Positions 55,442 to 64,000 of a stretch of DNA of 64,000 nt are shown here, in pieces. Made by a program: the position numbers and the translations under genes. Each line of letters opens with the position of its first letter. Position 1 is the first letter of the stretch. The notes beneath the pieces are model-generated. The model saw nothing but the letters and a program-made list of their open reading frames with translations. It searched no databases and was not told the DNA's origin. This stretch comes from an uncultured Bacteroidales bacterium (GTDB lineage: Bacteria; Bacteroidota; Bacteroidia; Bacteroidales; Bacteroidaceae): positions 1 to 64,000 of the forward strand of contig CADBXO010000015.1 of NCBI GenBank assembly GCA_902798685.1, given 5' to 3'.

Positions 55442-56656
55442 TTAAAACATACCTTTTACACGCTCGATTCCGGCGCTGAGAGTATCGATTTCGGCCTTTG
55501 TATTGTAGAAGGAGAATGATGCACGAACCGTGCCAGGGATACCCATACGGTCCATAAGCGGCTCGGCACAATGGTGGCCGGTACGTACTGCTATACCCAA
55601 CCGGTCAAGCAGGGTTCCCATATCTGAGGGATGAATGTTTCCTACCAAGAACGATATGACGGCACTGCGGTGATCTGAATTACCTATAATACGCATGCCC
55701 GGTATCTCTGTCAGTTTGCCTAATGCGTAGTCGCAAAGCTCTGATTCATACTGTGCAATTGCATCCAGACCTATCTCCTGAACGTAATCAAGAGCAGTGG
55801 CAAGGGCGATTGAGCCCACATAGTCAGGAGTTCCGGCCTCAAACTTGTAAGGCAGTTCGTTATAGGTGGTCTTTTCAAAGGTAACGCGCTTTATCATCTC
55901 ACCTCCGCCCTGATAGGGAGGCATCTTTTCAAGCAGTTCTTTACGGCCGTAGAGTACGCCTATTCCGGTAGGTCCGTAAATCTTGTGTCCGCTGAATGCG
56001 TAGAAATCGGCCCCAAGTTCCTTTACGTTCACTTTGATGTGAGGTACAGACTGGGCACCGTCCACTGCAACGGGAATTCCGTGCGAATGGGCTTGGCTTA
56101 TGATTTCTGAAATAGGATTCACGGTTCCTAAAACATTGGAGACATGTGTGATGCTTACCAATTTAGTCTTAGGGTTAAGGAGTGATCTGAAAGCATCCAT
56201 ATCCAGCTCTCCACGGTCGGTTACAGGTATGATCCTGAGTTTGAAACCATATCTGGCGGCCTGGATCTGCCAGGGAACTATGTTGCTGTGATGCTCCATT
56301 CCGGAGATGATAACCTCATCACCCTCCTTAAGGAATGCCTGGGCGAATGAACTTGCAAGCAGGTTCATGCTCTCGGTCGTTCCGCGGGTAAAGATAATCT
56401 CCTCCCTGCTGCCGGCTCCTATGAACTGACTTACCTTGTCACGGGCGGCCTCCATCATGTCGGTGGCCTGCTGGGAGAGGAAATGGATGCCGCGGTGAAC
56501 GTTGGCATTCACGTTGCAGTATGCCTCACTTATGGCATCGATGACGCACTGAGGCTTCTGGGTAGTGGCGGCATTATCCAGATAGACGAGCGGTTTACCG
56601 TAAACCTCACGTCCCAGAATGGGGAAATCCCTGCGAATTCTCTCTACGTCAATCAT
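55442..56656 (-). CDS. sufS: Cysteine desulfurase SufS
   Basis: A 404-residue PLP enzyme supplying persulfide sulfur for Fe-S assembly. Seen: YLDNAATTQKP, THVSNVLGTVNPI, the PLP lysine in FYAFSGHKIYGPTGIG, and the active cysteine in RTGHHCAEP. The ATG at 56654-56656 (MIDVERIRRDF) is chosen; upstream codons lie within sufD's end. No sufE is visible in the window, so sulfur transfer probably uses a partner elsewhere. Last gene of the SUF operon. Confidence 0.96.
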   Translation of the reverse strand: MIDVERIRRDFPILGREVYGKPLVYLDNAATTQKPQCVIDAISEAYCNVNANVHRGIHFLSQQATDMMEAARDKVSQFIGAGSREEIIFTRGTTESMNLLASSFAQAFLKEGDEVIISGMEHHSNIVPWQIQAARYGFKLRIIPVTDRGELDMDAFRSLLNPKTKLVSITHVSNVLGTVNPISEIISQAHSHGIPVAVDGAQSVPHIKVNVKELGADFYAFSGHKIYGPTGIGVLYGRKELLEKMPPYQGGGEMIKRVTFEKTTYNELPYKFEAGTPDYVGSIALATALDYVQEIGLDAIAQYESELCDYALGKLTEIPGMRIIGNSDHRSAVISFLVGNIHPSDMGTLLDRLGIAVRTGHHCAEPLMDRMGIPGTVRASFSFYNTKAEIDTLSAGIERVKGMF

Positions 56657-56663
56657 ATACTTT

Positions 56664-58010
56664 TTATCTGCAAGCACGGCAGCCCTCACACTGGGTGAGT
56701 TCACCGCGGAAACGTTTCTCTACAAGTCTGTTCAGGCGGTCACGGAGCGGCTCAAGTGATACCCTTCCGATAACCTCGCCTACGAATGCCTGCATCAGCA
56801 TCATACGGGCCTCAGCCGCAGGAATGCCGCGCTGGCGCATATAGAACATGGCCTTATCGTCAAGCTGACCCACTGTAGCGCCGTGTGAGCACTTTACGTC
56901 ATCGGCATATATCTCCAACTGGGGCTGTGTAAACATTCGTGCCTGGCGGGTAAGACAGATATTACGGTTAGTCTGCTGTGACTCAGTGTGTTGAGCTCCA
57001 TGACGAACCAGAACCTTTCCTGCGAATGCCCCACTCGCGCTGTCGTCCAAAACGTATTTAAACAGTTCGTTGCTGGTGCAGTCTGATACGCGATGGTCCA
57101 CAAACGTCATATTATCAACGTGTTGCTCCTTGTCAATGGTGGCAATACCGTTCAGTGAGAGGTTTGAACCGCGTCCTGCAAAAGTTGAGAAAACAGTGTT
57201 GCGTGTCTGACCGTTATGCAGTGTCACGTAGTCAATCTCAACGTTGCTGTCTGCCTCCTGACTGACGTAAAGCTCTGATGTACGCTTATTTGCGTAATGA
57301 GTCTCCTCCAAGTCATACAACTCAAAACTGGAGTTCTCGCCTGCGAACACCTCTATTACCTGAGTTGTCAAGTATTGATTCGCAGCGATGGCATGGTCGC
57401 AAAGCAGCAGTTTTGCCTGTGCACTGCGTCCCAGAACCACCAGAATCCTGCGGTTGACCATAAGGTCCACCTTGGAACTCAAAAGTGTGATAAGCTGCAA
57501 AGGTTTTTCCAGAACAACTCCGTCCGGAACGTAAAGCAGGAATCCATCCTGTGCAAACAGGGTGTTGATTGCTGCAATTCCCGGTTTGTCCATATCGGCC
57601 AGCTTGCCGTAGAACTTCTCAACCAGTTCGGGGCGGTTCTGAGCGGCCTCCCTGAGGCTGCCGGCAAACGCTCCGTCGGGCAGGCTGTTCTTGGCAGCCG
57701 TATCGGAACTTGCAAAGGTATCGTTGGCCAGGAAATAGAGTTGGGTGCTCAGATTGGGCACGCTGCACTTGAAAGCCTGGGCCAGGTCAACGGGCATCTC
57801 CAGACGGGCCAGGTTCATACCCCAGTCGGGCTCGAACCAGGCCGATACGTCAGTATGCAGATACTCCTCAAGTCCTTTGTGAGGCAGGCCGTACTGCTCA
57901 AGACTCTTGAGCGCGGCATCACGCAGGCTGTTCATGACACCGGCCGATCCACGGTCCACCAATGCCCTGTTATCCTTGAAAAGCTCTATGTAATTCTGTA
58001 CAGGCTTCAT
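56664..58010 (-). CDS. sufD: Fe-S scaffold protein SufD
   Basis: A 448-residue component of the SufBC2D scaffold. Beta-helix core with the C-terminal signature KCSHGATVGQLDDKAMFYMRQRGIPAAEARMMLMQAF (Cys/His acceptor region). It ends in ECEGC-like QCEGCRACR, a cysteine-rich tail. The ATG overlaps the sufC stop by 4 bases. Confidence 0.93.
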   Translation of the reverse strand: MKPVQNYIELFKDNRALVDRGSAGVMNSLRDAALKSLEQYGLPHKGLEEYLHTDVSAWFEPDWGMNLARLEMPVDLAQAFKCSVPNLSTQLYFLANDTFASSDTAAKNSLPDGAFAGSLREAAQNRPELVEKFYGKLADMDKPGIAAINTLFAQDGFLLYVPDGVVLEKPLQLITLLSSKVDLMVNRRILVVLGRSAQAKLLLCDHAIAANQYLTTQVIEVFAGENSSFELYDLEETHYANKRTSELYVSQEADSNVEIDYVTLHNGQTRNTVFSTFAGRGSNLSLNGIATIDKEQHVDNMTFVDHRVSDCTSNELFKYVLDDSASGAFAGKVLVRHGAQHTESQQTNRNICLTRQARMFTQPQLEIYADDVKCSHGATVGQLDDKAMFYMRQRGIPAAEARMMLMQAFVGEVIGRVSLEPLRDRLNRLVEKRFRGELTQCEGCRACR

Positions 58011-58771
58011 TTCTGAGAATCCTCAAATTCCTTAATAACCCAGTCATAACCACGCTCCTCAAGCTCAAGTGCCAGTTCAGGACCGGCGGTCTTGATGATA
58101 CGTCCGTGATAGAGCACGTGAACGATATCGGGCTTGATATAGTCGAGCAGACGCTGATAGTGGGTGATGACAATCACTGATGTCTCGGGGCTCTTGAGAC
58201 GGTTGACGCCATCGGCCACAATACGCAGGGCATCGATGTCAAGACCTGAATCAGTCTCGTCAAGTATGCTGAGAGACGGCTCAAGCATGGCCATCTGGAA
58301 TATCTCGTTACGTTTCTTCTCACCGCCGCTGAATCCCTCGTTGACCGAGCGGTTCATGAACTTGGCGTCAAGCTTTACCAGGTCACGCTTCTCCTTGATG
58401 AGTTTCAGGAAATCAGTGGGTGACATGGGCTGCAGACCCAGGGACTTGCGCTTCTCATTGATGGCGGTACGCATAAAGTTGGTCATGCTCACACCAGGTA
58501 TCTCAACGGGATACTGGAATGACATGAACAGTCCCTCATGGCTGCGGTCCTCGGCCGGCATATCCAGCAGGTTCTTACCCTTGAAGGTAACTGAGCCTTC
58601 AGTAACCTGATAGGAAGGATGGCCCACAAGCACGTTGCTCATGGTACTCTTGCCCGATCCGTTGGGACCCATAATGGCATGAACCTCGCCGGCATTCACC
58701 TCAAGGTTAATACCTTTCAATATCTCTTTGCCGTCTATTCCGGCATGAAGGTTTTCAATCTTAAGCATCAT
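58007..58771 (-). CDS. sufC: Fe-S assembly ATPase SufC
   Basis: A 254-residue ABC-type ATPase driving the SufBCD scaffold. Seen: Walker A GPNGSGKST, signature FSGGEKKRNE, Walker B LSILDETDSGLDIDAL, and the switch histidine VITHYQR. ATG at 58769-58771, with a second ATG one codon later; either is possible. Confidence 0.97.
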   Translation of the reverse strand: MMLKIENLHAGIDGKEILKGINLEVNAGEVHAIMGPNGSGKSTMSNVLVGHPSYQVTEGSVTFKGKNLLDMPAEDRSHEGLFMSFQYPVEIPGVSMTNFMRTAINEKRKSLGLQPMSPTDFLKLIKEKRDLVKLDAKFMNRSVNEGFSGGEKKRNEIFQMAMLEPSLSILDETDSGLDIDALRIVADGVNRLKSPETSVIVITHYQRLLDYIKPDIVHVLYHGRIIKTAGPELALELEERGYDWVIKEFEDSQK

Positions 58772-58773
58772 AA

Positions 58774-60234
58774 TTAACCTACCGTATTTTCAAGTGACAC
58801 CGAAAGCAGGCGCTGGGCCTCGACCGCAAACTCCATAGGCAGTTTGTTGAGCACCTCCTTGGCGTAACCGTTAACAATAAGGCCGATGGCCTGTTCCATA
58901 GGTATGCCACGCTGGTTGCAGTAGAACAGCTGATCCTCAGAAATCTTTGAGGTAGTTGCCTCATGCTCCACAATGGCAGTCTCGTTCTTTACATCCATGT
59001 AAGGGAATGTATGTGCGCCGCAGTCGCTTCCCAGCAGCAGTGAGTCGCACTGGCTGTAGTTACGCGCGCCGTCGGCATGCTCGCCCACCTTTATCAAACC
59101 TCTGTATGAGTTCTGACTGTGTCCGGCCGATATACCCTTACTTATTACCGTACTCTTTGTGTTACGGCCTATATGTATCATCTTGGTACCCGTATCGGCC
59201 TGCTGCCAGTTATTGGTAAGGGCCACCGAGTAGAACTCACCCTGTGAGCCGTCACCCTGCAGTACGCAGCTGGGGTACTTCCATGTTATGGCCGATCCGG
59301 TCTCCACCTGGGTCCATGACAGCTTGCTGTCAACACCCTTAAGGAGTCCGCGTTTGGTCACGAAGTTGTATACACCACCCTTGCCGTTCTCATCACCCGG
59401 ATACCAGTTCTGAACGGTGCTGTACTTGACCTCGGCGCGGTCCAGCACCACAATCTCAACGATAGCGGCATGCAGCTGATTCTCATCACGCATTGGTGCG
59501 GTACAACCCTCCAGATATGATACGTAGCTGTCATCATCGGCCACAATCAGCGTGCGCTCGAACTGACCTGTTCCGGCGGCGTTGATGCGGAAGTATGTAG
59601 ACAGCTCCATGGGGCAGCGGACGCCCTTGGGAATGTATACGAATGAGCCGTCACTGAAAACAGCGCTGTTCAGTGCGGCAAAGAAATTGTCACGGTAATT
59701 GACCACGCTGCCCAGATACTGCTTTATCAGGTCGGGGTGGTTCTTTACGGCCTCACCCATTGAGCAGAATATGATGCCCTTCTCGGCCAGGGTCTGCTTG
59801 AAGGTGGTCTTGACCGATACTGAGTCCATGACCGCATCGACGGCCACGCCGCCGCTCAGCGCCAGACGCTCCTCAAGGGGTATACCCAGCTTGTCGAAGG
59901 TCTTCATAACCTGAGGATCTATCTCCTCCAGGCTCTTGGGACCCTCCTTCTTGACCGTGGGGTCAGCGTAGTATGATATGTTCTGATAGTCTATCTCAGG
60001 GATATCCAGGTGCGCCCAATGAGGCATTTCCATGGTAAGCCAATGACGGTACGCCTTAAGACGGAACTCCAGCATCCACTCCGGTTCGCCCTTGCGCTCT
60101 GAGATGAGCCTTACGGTATCCTCGGTCAGACCGCGGTCTATTATATCGGTGTGGACATCGGTAGTGAAACCGTACCTGTACTTCTCGGCACTGATCTCCC
60201 TTATCAGACTGTTGTCCTGTGTCTCGGTATTCAA
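58774..60234 (-). CDS. sufB: Fe-S scaffold protein SufB
   Basis: The main scaffold of the SUF complex, 486 residues from the chosen start. Seen: [18 protein letters not shown], the [19 protein letters not shown] region, and the cluster-building end [22 protein letters not shown]. The start is uncertain. TTG at 60232-60234, 4 bases after the cvpA stop, gives a normal-length protein. The first ATG (60312) would add 26 residues and overlap cvpA by 74 bases. Confidence 0.93.
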   Translation of the reverse strand: MNTETQDNSLIREISAEKYRYGFTTDVHTDIIDRGLTEDTVRLISERKGEPEWMLEFRLKAYRHWLTMEMPHWAHLDIPEIDYQNISYYADPTVKKEGPKSLEEIDPQVMKTFDKLGIPLEERLALSGGVAVDAVMDSVSVKTTFKQTLAEKGIIFCSMGEAVKNHPDLIKQYLGSVVNYRDNFFAALNSAVFSDGSFVYIPKGVRCPMELSTYFRINAAGTGQFERTLIVADDDSYVSYLEGCTAPMRDENQLHAAIVEIVVLDRAEVKYSTVQNWYPGDENGKGGVYNFVTKRGLLKGVDSKLSWTQVETGSAITWKYPSCVLQGDGSQGEFYSVALTNNWQQADTGTKMIHIGRNTKSTVISKGISAGHSQNSYRGLIKVGEHADGARNYSQCDSLLLGSDCGAHTFPYMDVKNETAIVEHEATTSKISEDQLFYCNQRGIPMEQAIGLIVNGYAKEVLNKLPMEFAVEAQRLLSVSLENTVG

Positions 60235-60238
60235 CTTA

Positions 60239-60799
60239 TCAAACCTTTTGTTGGTCTTTCTTGTCTTTATCTTTGTCTTCTTTCTTATAGTCAGGAATAA
60301 GTTCCTCGGCATTATCCTTAACCTTGTTCCAGGTCCACTGCAGGCAGAATCCTGAGAACTCGCTTATCGGAACATAGAGCTGTGACTGTCTCTTCTCCTC
60401 CTGCTTTACAATCTTGTCGGAGACACCGGTCATATCCAGCACCATGATTACCAGACCCATTATGAGCACCACCTTGAAGAATCCGAACACAGCTCCCAGA
60501 GCCCTGTCCACGAAACCCAGGTTGGCAGCATGCACCAGCTTGGAAAGAGCCTTTCCAAGCAGTCCGCATACCATGGGCACTACAAGAAGAATTATCACAA
60601 AAGCCACAATCCTGGCAGTCTGTCCGGACATCCTGAATATGCTCAGTATCAGACCGGCAAACGGCTCATAAAGCAGTGTGCCCAGGATAATGCCCAGGAT
60701 AAGACCTCCCAGGCTTAATACCTGCTGGATGACACCCTTGACGATGCCCTCTATCACACCTACCAGCATGACTATAATGATAATCCAATCCAATATCAT
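60239..60799 (-). CDS. cvpA: CvpA-family membrane protein
   Basis: A 186-residue protein with four membrane segments (about 1-20, 28-47, 62-80, 100-122) and the CvpA pattern [23 protein letters not shown]. It has a charged, Lys/Asp-rich C-terminus. The family is linked to colicin V production in E. coli and to envelope stress; the mechanism is unsettled. It lies between infB and sufB, as in other Bacteroidetes. Confidence 0.9.
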   Translation of the reverse strand: MILDWIIIIVMLVGVIEGIVKGVIQQVLSLGGLILGIILGTLLYEPFAGLILSIFRMSGQTARIVAFVIILLVVPMVCGLLGKALSKLVHAANLGFVDRALGAVFGFFKVVLIMGLVIMVLDMTGVSDKIVKQEEKRQSQLYVPISEFSGFCLQWTWNKVKDNAEELIPDYKKEDKDKDKKDQQKV

Positions 60800-60812
60800 A
60801 ATCTATCCTGTT

Positions 60813-63758
60813 TTAAAGAGTCTGCTTAACCTCAATCTGAGTGAATGTCTCTATGATATCACCCTCCTTGATGTCATTGTATGATACCAGGCTCATACCG
60901 CACTCCATACCTGCCTGAACCTCCTTGACATCGTCCTTGAAGCGTTTCAGAGCCTGAATGTCGCCGGTGTGGATAACAATGCCGTCGCGGATGACGCGGG
61001 CCTTGTCGTTACGTGAAACCTTACCCTCACGTACACGGCAACCTGCAACCATACCTACCTTTGAGATGTGGAATACCTCCATAACCTCGACGGTAGCGGT
61101 AACCTCCTCCTTGACCTTGGGAGCAAGCAGGCCTTCCATAGCTGACTTGACCTCGTCAATGGCATCATATATGATTGAGTAGATACGGATATCAACATCA
61201 TTCTGCTCGGCAAGACGCTTTGCAGCACCTGACGGACGTACATCGAAGCCGATGATAATGGCGTTTGAAGCCGATGCCAGGCTGACATCACTCTCAGAGA
61301 TGGCACCTACAGCTTTGTGGATAACGTTGACCTGGATGTTCGGAGTAGAGAGCTTGATGAGTGAGTCACTCAGAGCCTCGACTGATCCGTCCACATCGGC
61401 CTTGACGATAAGGTTGAGCTCGTGGAAGTCGCCCATCTTGATACGGCGGCCCAGCTCATCCAGAGTCAGAGTCTGTGCGGTACGTACACCCTGCTCACGC
61501 TGCAGCTGCTCACGCTTGCCTGTGATCTCACGGGCCTCACGCTCGCTGTCCACAACGTGGAAGCTTACACCGGCCTGAGGTGCGCCGTTCAGACCCAGAA
61601 TCAGCACAGGCTCTGCGGGAGCGGCTGATTTCATCTTCTGGTTACGCTCGTTGAACATAGCCTTAACCTTACCCCATGATGTTCCGGCAATCACGATGTC
61701 ACCCATCTTAAGGGTACCGTTCGATACCAGCACGGTAGCCACGTAACCGCGGCCCTTGTCCAGTGAAGACTCGATGATGGTACCGGTAGCCTTACGGTTG
61801 GGGTTAGCCTTGAGGTCAAGCATCTCGGCCTCCAGCAGCACCTTCTCCATAAGTTCGGGAACACCTATACCCTTCTTGGCCGATATGTCCTGGCTCTGGT
61901 ACTTGCCTCCCCAGTCCTCGACCAGGAAGTTCATCTGAGCCAACTCCTGCTTGATACGCTCGGGATCGGCAGCGGGCTTATCGACCTTGTTGATTGCGAA
62001 TACTATAGGTACACCGGCTGCGGTGGCGTGTGCGATAGCCTCCTTGGTCTGGGGCATCACGTTGTCATCGGCAGCGACGATGATGATGGCAATATCAGTT
62101 ACCTGAGCACCACGGGCACGCATGGCGGTAAATGCCTCATGACCCGGAGTATCCAGGAATGTGATGTGACGTCCGTCATCCAGTTTCACGTTGTAGGCAC
62201 CGATGTGCTGGGTGATACCACCTGCCTCACCGGCAATCACGTTTGACTTGCGGATGTAGTCAAGCAGAGATGTCTTACCGTGGTCTACGTGACCCATAAC
62301 GGTTACGATAGGTGCGCGCGGTACCAGATCCTCCTCCTTATCCTTCTCCTCGCTGATTTGCTGGGCAACCTCGGCGCTTACGAAGTCGGTGCTGAAACCG
62401 TACTCATCGGCCACGATATTGATTGTCTCGGCATCCAGACGCTGGTTGATTGACACCATCATACCTACGTTCATACAGGTTGCGATAACCTGGGTAACGG
62501 GTATGTTCATCATGGTGGCAAGCTCATTGGCTGTTACGAACTCGGTAAGCTTAAGTACCTTGCTCTCGGCCATCTCCTGCTCCAGAGCCTCCATCTGACG
62601 CTGCTGAACCTGCTCACGCTTGTCCTTGCGGTACTTTGAAGACTTGGTCTTACCCTTCTGGAATGATGAGAATGTATCTCTGATCTGACGGTTTACGTCT
62701 TCGTTTGAGAACTCAGCCTTATCGGCCTTGTTGAAACGGTGATCCTTATTGTTACGGCCGCCGCCCTTCTGTGCATCCTTGCCGCCGCCACGGTTCTCGT
62801 TCTGTGACTGGTTGTAGCTGTCGGCCTTGGTCAGGTCAACCTTCTCGCCGCCTATGCGGACACGGTTCTTCTTGCGCGGAGCATCGCCGTCCTGGTTCTT
62901 GTCACCGGGCTTGATCTCCTTCATCAGGGACTCCTTGAACTGCTGACGCTGTTGCTGGCGCTGCAGCTCCTTGGCCTCGCGTTCCTTCTTCTTCTCCTCC
63001 TTGGACTTCTTCTTGGGACGGGTTGACTGATTGATGGCTGTCAGGTCAATCTTACCCACGGTCTTGATATTCAGACCACCGTTCTGGGGAGCTTGAATCT
63101 TGAACACGTTCTCCTCCTTGGGAGCCTCGGCCTCGGGTTCGGGAGTAGCCACTGCCACAGGCTCTGCAGCCTTGACGGGAGCCTCCTCCTTCTTGGGCTC
63201 AACCTTTACGGGTTCAGCCTTTACGTGCTCTGCCTTAGGTACAACGACCTTCTTGGGCTCGGGTTTGGGCTCAGCCTTAACCTCGGGCTCCTTCTTGACG
63301 GGCTCGGCGGGCTTAACCTCCTCCTTCTTGGGCTCAATAGGCTCTGCCTTAGGCTCAGCAACCGGTTTCTCCGGCTCCTTCTTCTGGACAGGCTCTGCCT
63401 TGGGCTCCTCCTTGGCCTTACCAAGGTCAATCTTACCTACGGTCTTGAACTTTATTACCGGCTCCTCGGGGATGACGGTCTCCACCATCTCCGGCTCCTT
63501 CTTGGCAGGCTTCTCCTCCTGTACAGGCTCATCGGCAGTACTCTTTCTGCTCATACGGTCCTGAAGGAAACGGTTGGCCTCCTCGCGGATGGTTTTGTCC
63601 TGACTGTACTCAGCCACCAGGAGGTTGTACTCCTCGTCGGTAAGTTTCTGGTTCAGGTCCTCGGTAATATCGGCAAAACCCTTCTTGTGCAGGAACTCCA
63701 CCAGGGTGGAAACTCCCACATTCAACTCTCTTGTTGCTTTACTTATTCTTATCGCCAT
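60813..63758 (-). CDS. infB: Translation initiation factor IF-2
   Basis: A 981-residue GTPase placing initiator tRNA on the ribosome. The N-terminal winged domain ([23 protein letters not shown]) is followed by about 200 residues of repeated Lys/Pro/Glu (KPEP, EPKKEE), and a basic stretch around residues 240-290. Then come the IF2 core with [16 protein letters not shown] (G1), DTPGHEAF (G3), NKVDKP (G4) and the C-terminal IF2-C domains. The KPE-rich linker is unusually long and low-complexity. Third gene of the nusA-infB-cvpA-suf run. Confidence 0.97.
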   Translation of the reverse strand: MAIRISKATRELNVGVSTLVEFLHKKGFADITEDLNQKLTDEEYNLLVAEYSQDKTIREEANRFLQDRMSRKSTADEPVQEEKPAKKEPEMVETVIPEEPVIKFKTVGKIDLGKAKEEPKAEPVQKKEPEKPVAEPKAEPIEPKKEEVKPAEPVKKEPEVKAEPKPEPKKVVVPKAEHVKAEPVKVEPKKEEAPVKAAEPVAVATPEPEAEAPKEENVFKIQAPQNGGLNIKTVGKIDLTAINQSTRPKKKSKEEKKKEREAKELQRQQQRQQFKESLMKEIKPGDKNQDGDAPRKKNRVRIGGEKVDLTKADSYNQSQNENRGGGKDAQKGGGRNNKDHRFNKADKAEFSNEDVNRQIRDTFSSFQKGKTKSSKYRKDKREQVQQRQMEALEQEMAESKVLKLTEFVTANELATMMNIPVTQVIATCMNVGMMVSINQRLDAETINIVADEYGFSTDFVSAEVAQQISEEKDKEEDLVPRAPIVTVMGHVDHGKTSLLDYIRKSNVIAGEAGGITQHIGAYNVKLDDGRHITFLDTPGHEAFTAMRARGAQVTDIAIIIVAADDNVMPQTKEAIAHATAAGVPIVFAINKVDKPAADPERIKQELAQMNFLVEDWGGKYQSQDISAKKGIGVPELMEKVLLEAEMLDLKANPNRKATGTIIESSLDKGRGYVATVLVSNGTLKMGDIVIAGTSWGKVKAMFNERNQKMKSAAPAEPVLILGLNGAPQAGVSFHVVDSEREAREITGKREQLQREQGVRTAQTLTLDELGRRIKMGDFHELNLIVKADVDGSVEALSDSLIKLSTPNIQVNVIHKAVGAISESDVSLASASNAIIIGFDVRPSGAAKRLAEQNDVDIRIYSIIYDAIDEVKSAMEGLLAPKVKEEVTATVEVMEVFHISKVGMVAGCRVREGKVSRNDKARVIRDGIVIHTGDIQALKRFKDDVKEVQAGMECGMSLVSYNDIKEGDIIETFTQIEVKQTL

Positions 63759-63805
63759 CTATAAAAATACTTTCTTGTTGTCCAGGGCTCTGCCCCGATT
63801 GTTCT

Positions 63806-64000
63806 TTACTTCTTTATGTATTTCTGGAACTCCTCTTCATCGGCAAACTCACGTGCCAGGATGTCCAGTATCTCATCTACCTGCTCCTCCTCGAGGTCAA
63901 CTGACTCAGTCAGGATCTCACGGTCAGCACGCAGAACGGCCTTGGCTGTCTCAAAGCCTGCATCATGCAGAGCGTCAACAACCCAATCCTCAATATCACC
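63806..64000 (-). CDS. nusA: Transcription factor NusA, C-terminal 64 residues only
   Basis: The frame is open from the window edge to a TAA at 63806-63808. It ends in the acidic C-terminal domain DLEEEQVDEILDILAREF followed by ADEEEFQKYIKK, a helix-hairpin-helix-type repeat found at the end of Bacteroidetes NusA. Its position immediately upstream of infB, as in most bacteria, supports the call. The N-terminal part is beyond the window. Confidence 0.85.
   Translation of the reverse strand, partial: GDIEDWVVDALHDAGFETAKAVLRADREILTESVDLEEEQVDEILDILAREFADEEEFQKYIKK

Noticed and set aside
63093-63764. Plus-strand leucine-rich 223-residue reading frame
   Set aside because: It is the mirror of the KPE-rich infB segment; composition is explained by the antisense codons and there is no promoter or homologue.

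Overview
The window reads as a chromosomal housekeeping segment from the order Bacteroidales (Bacteroidetes). Four things support this. Gene order matches that group: mraZ-rsmH-ftsL-ftsI-murE-mraY-murD-ftsW-murG-murC-ftsQ-ftsA-ftsZ, nusA-infB-cvpA-sufBCDS and folP-cdaA. Promoters have the TTTG-N19-TAnnTTTG form of that group rather than -35/-10 boxes. Starts generally lack a clear Shine-Dalgarno sequence. Several protein types are typical of the group (DUF3109, cupin-fused XRE regulators, short Bacteroidetes lipoproteins). I see no mobile element, phage, rRNA or CRISPR array, and no gene-free stretch exceeds about 240 bases.

Layout. 1-5.3 kb (minus): groEL (cut by the window edge), groES, the diadenylate cyclase cdaA, folP, an SGNH hydrolase and murF. 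5.5-6.1 kb: a small secreted beta-barrel-like protein, then tRNA-Leu(UAG). 6.3-12.6 kb (minus): an operon parC, outer-membrane protein, S41 peptidase, sppA. 12.8-17.6 kb (plus): glyS, an FKBP lipoprotein and a four-subunit 2-oxoacid:ferredoxin oxidoreductase. In this stretch glyS and the oxidoreductase alpha subunit are both interrupted by indels. 17.6-22.1 kb (minus): two acyl-CoA ligases, each preceded by its own XRE-cupin regulator. 22.3-25.5 kb: gyrB, rpsT and recO. 25.5-40.7 kb (minus): the full dcw division and wall cluster, with murG and murC fused into one 834-residue protein and three MraZ boxes upstream of mraZ. 40.9-49.3 kb: a SulP transporter, tRNA-Val(GAC), small accessory genes, an esterase with a glycine-rich N-terminus, and a BlaI/M56 signalling pair with three matching palindromic operators. 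49.3-53.8 kb: a flavodiiron protein divergent from rubredoxin, nhaA and gpmI. 53.9-64 kb (minus): a lipoprotein, then sufS-sufD-sufC-sufB-cvpA-infB-nusA (nusA cut by the edge).

How it works together. The dcw cluster plus murF covers the cytoplasmic steps of peptidoglycan precursor synthesis from MurC onward, the septal PBP and the FtsZ ring. The oxidoreductase faces two acyl-CoA ligases and suggests acid activation coupled to ferredoxin-dependent 2-oxoacid metabolism. Flavodiiron protein and rubredoxin form an O2/NO reduction pair in an anaerobe, and the SUF operon supplies the Fe-S clusters these enzymes need.

Most notable points: the MurG-MurC fusion with a Gly/Ser linker, the perfect MraZ-box array, the three-operator BlaI/M56 module, a QLSLF clamp-binding-like tail on ParC, and the three clustered indels at 13.9-15.5 kb. 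The indels look more like assembly errors than biology, because glyS is essential.
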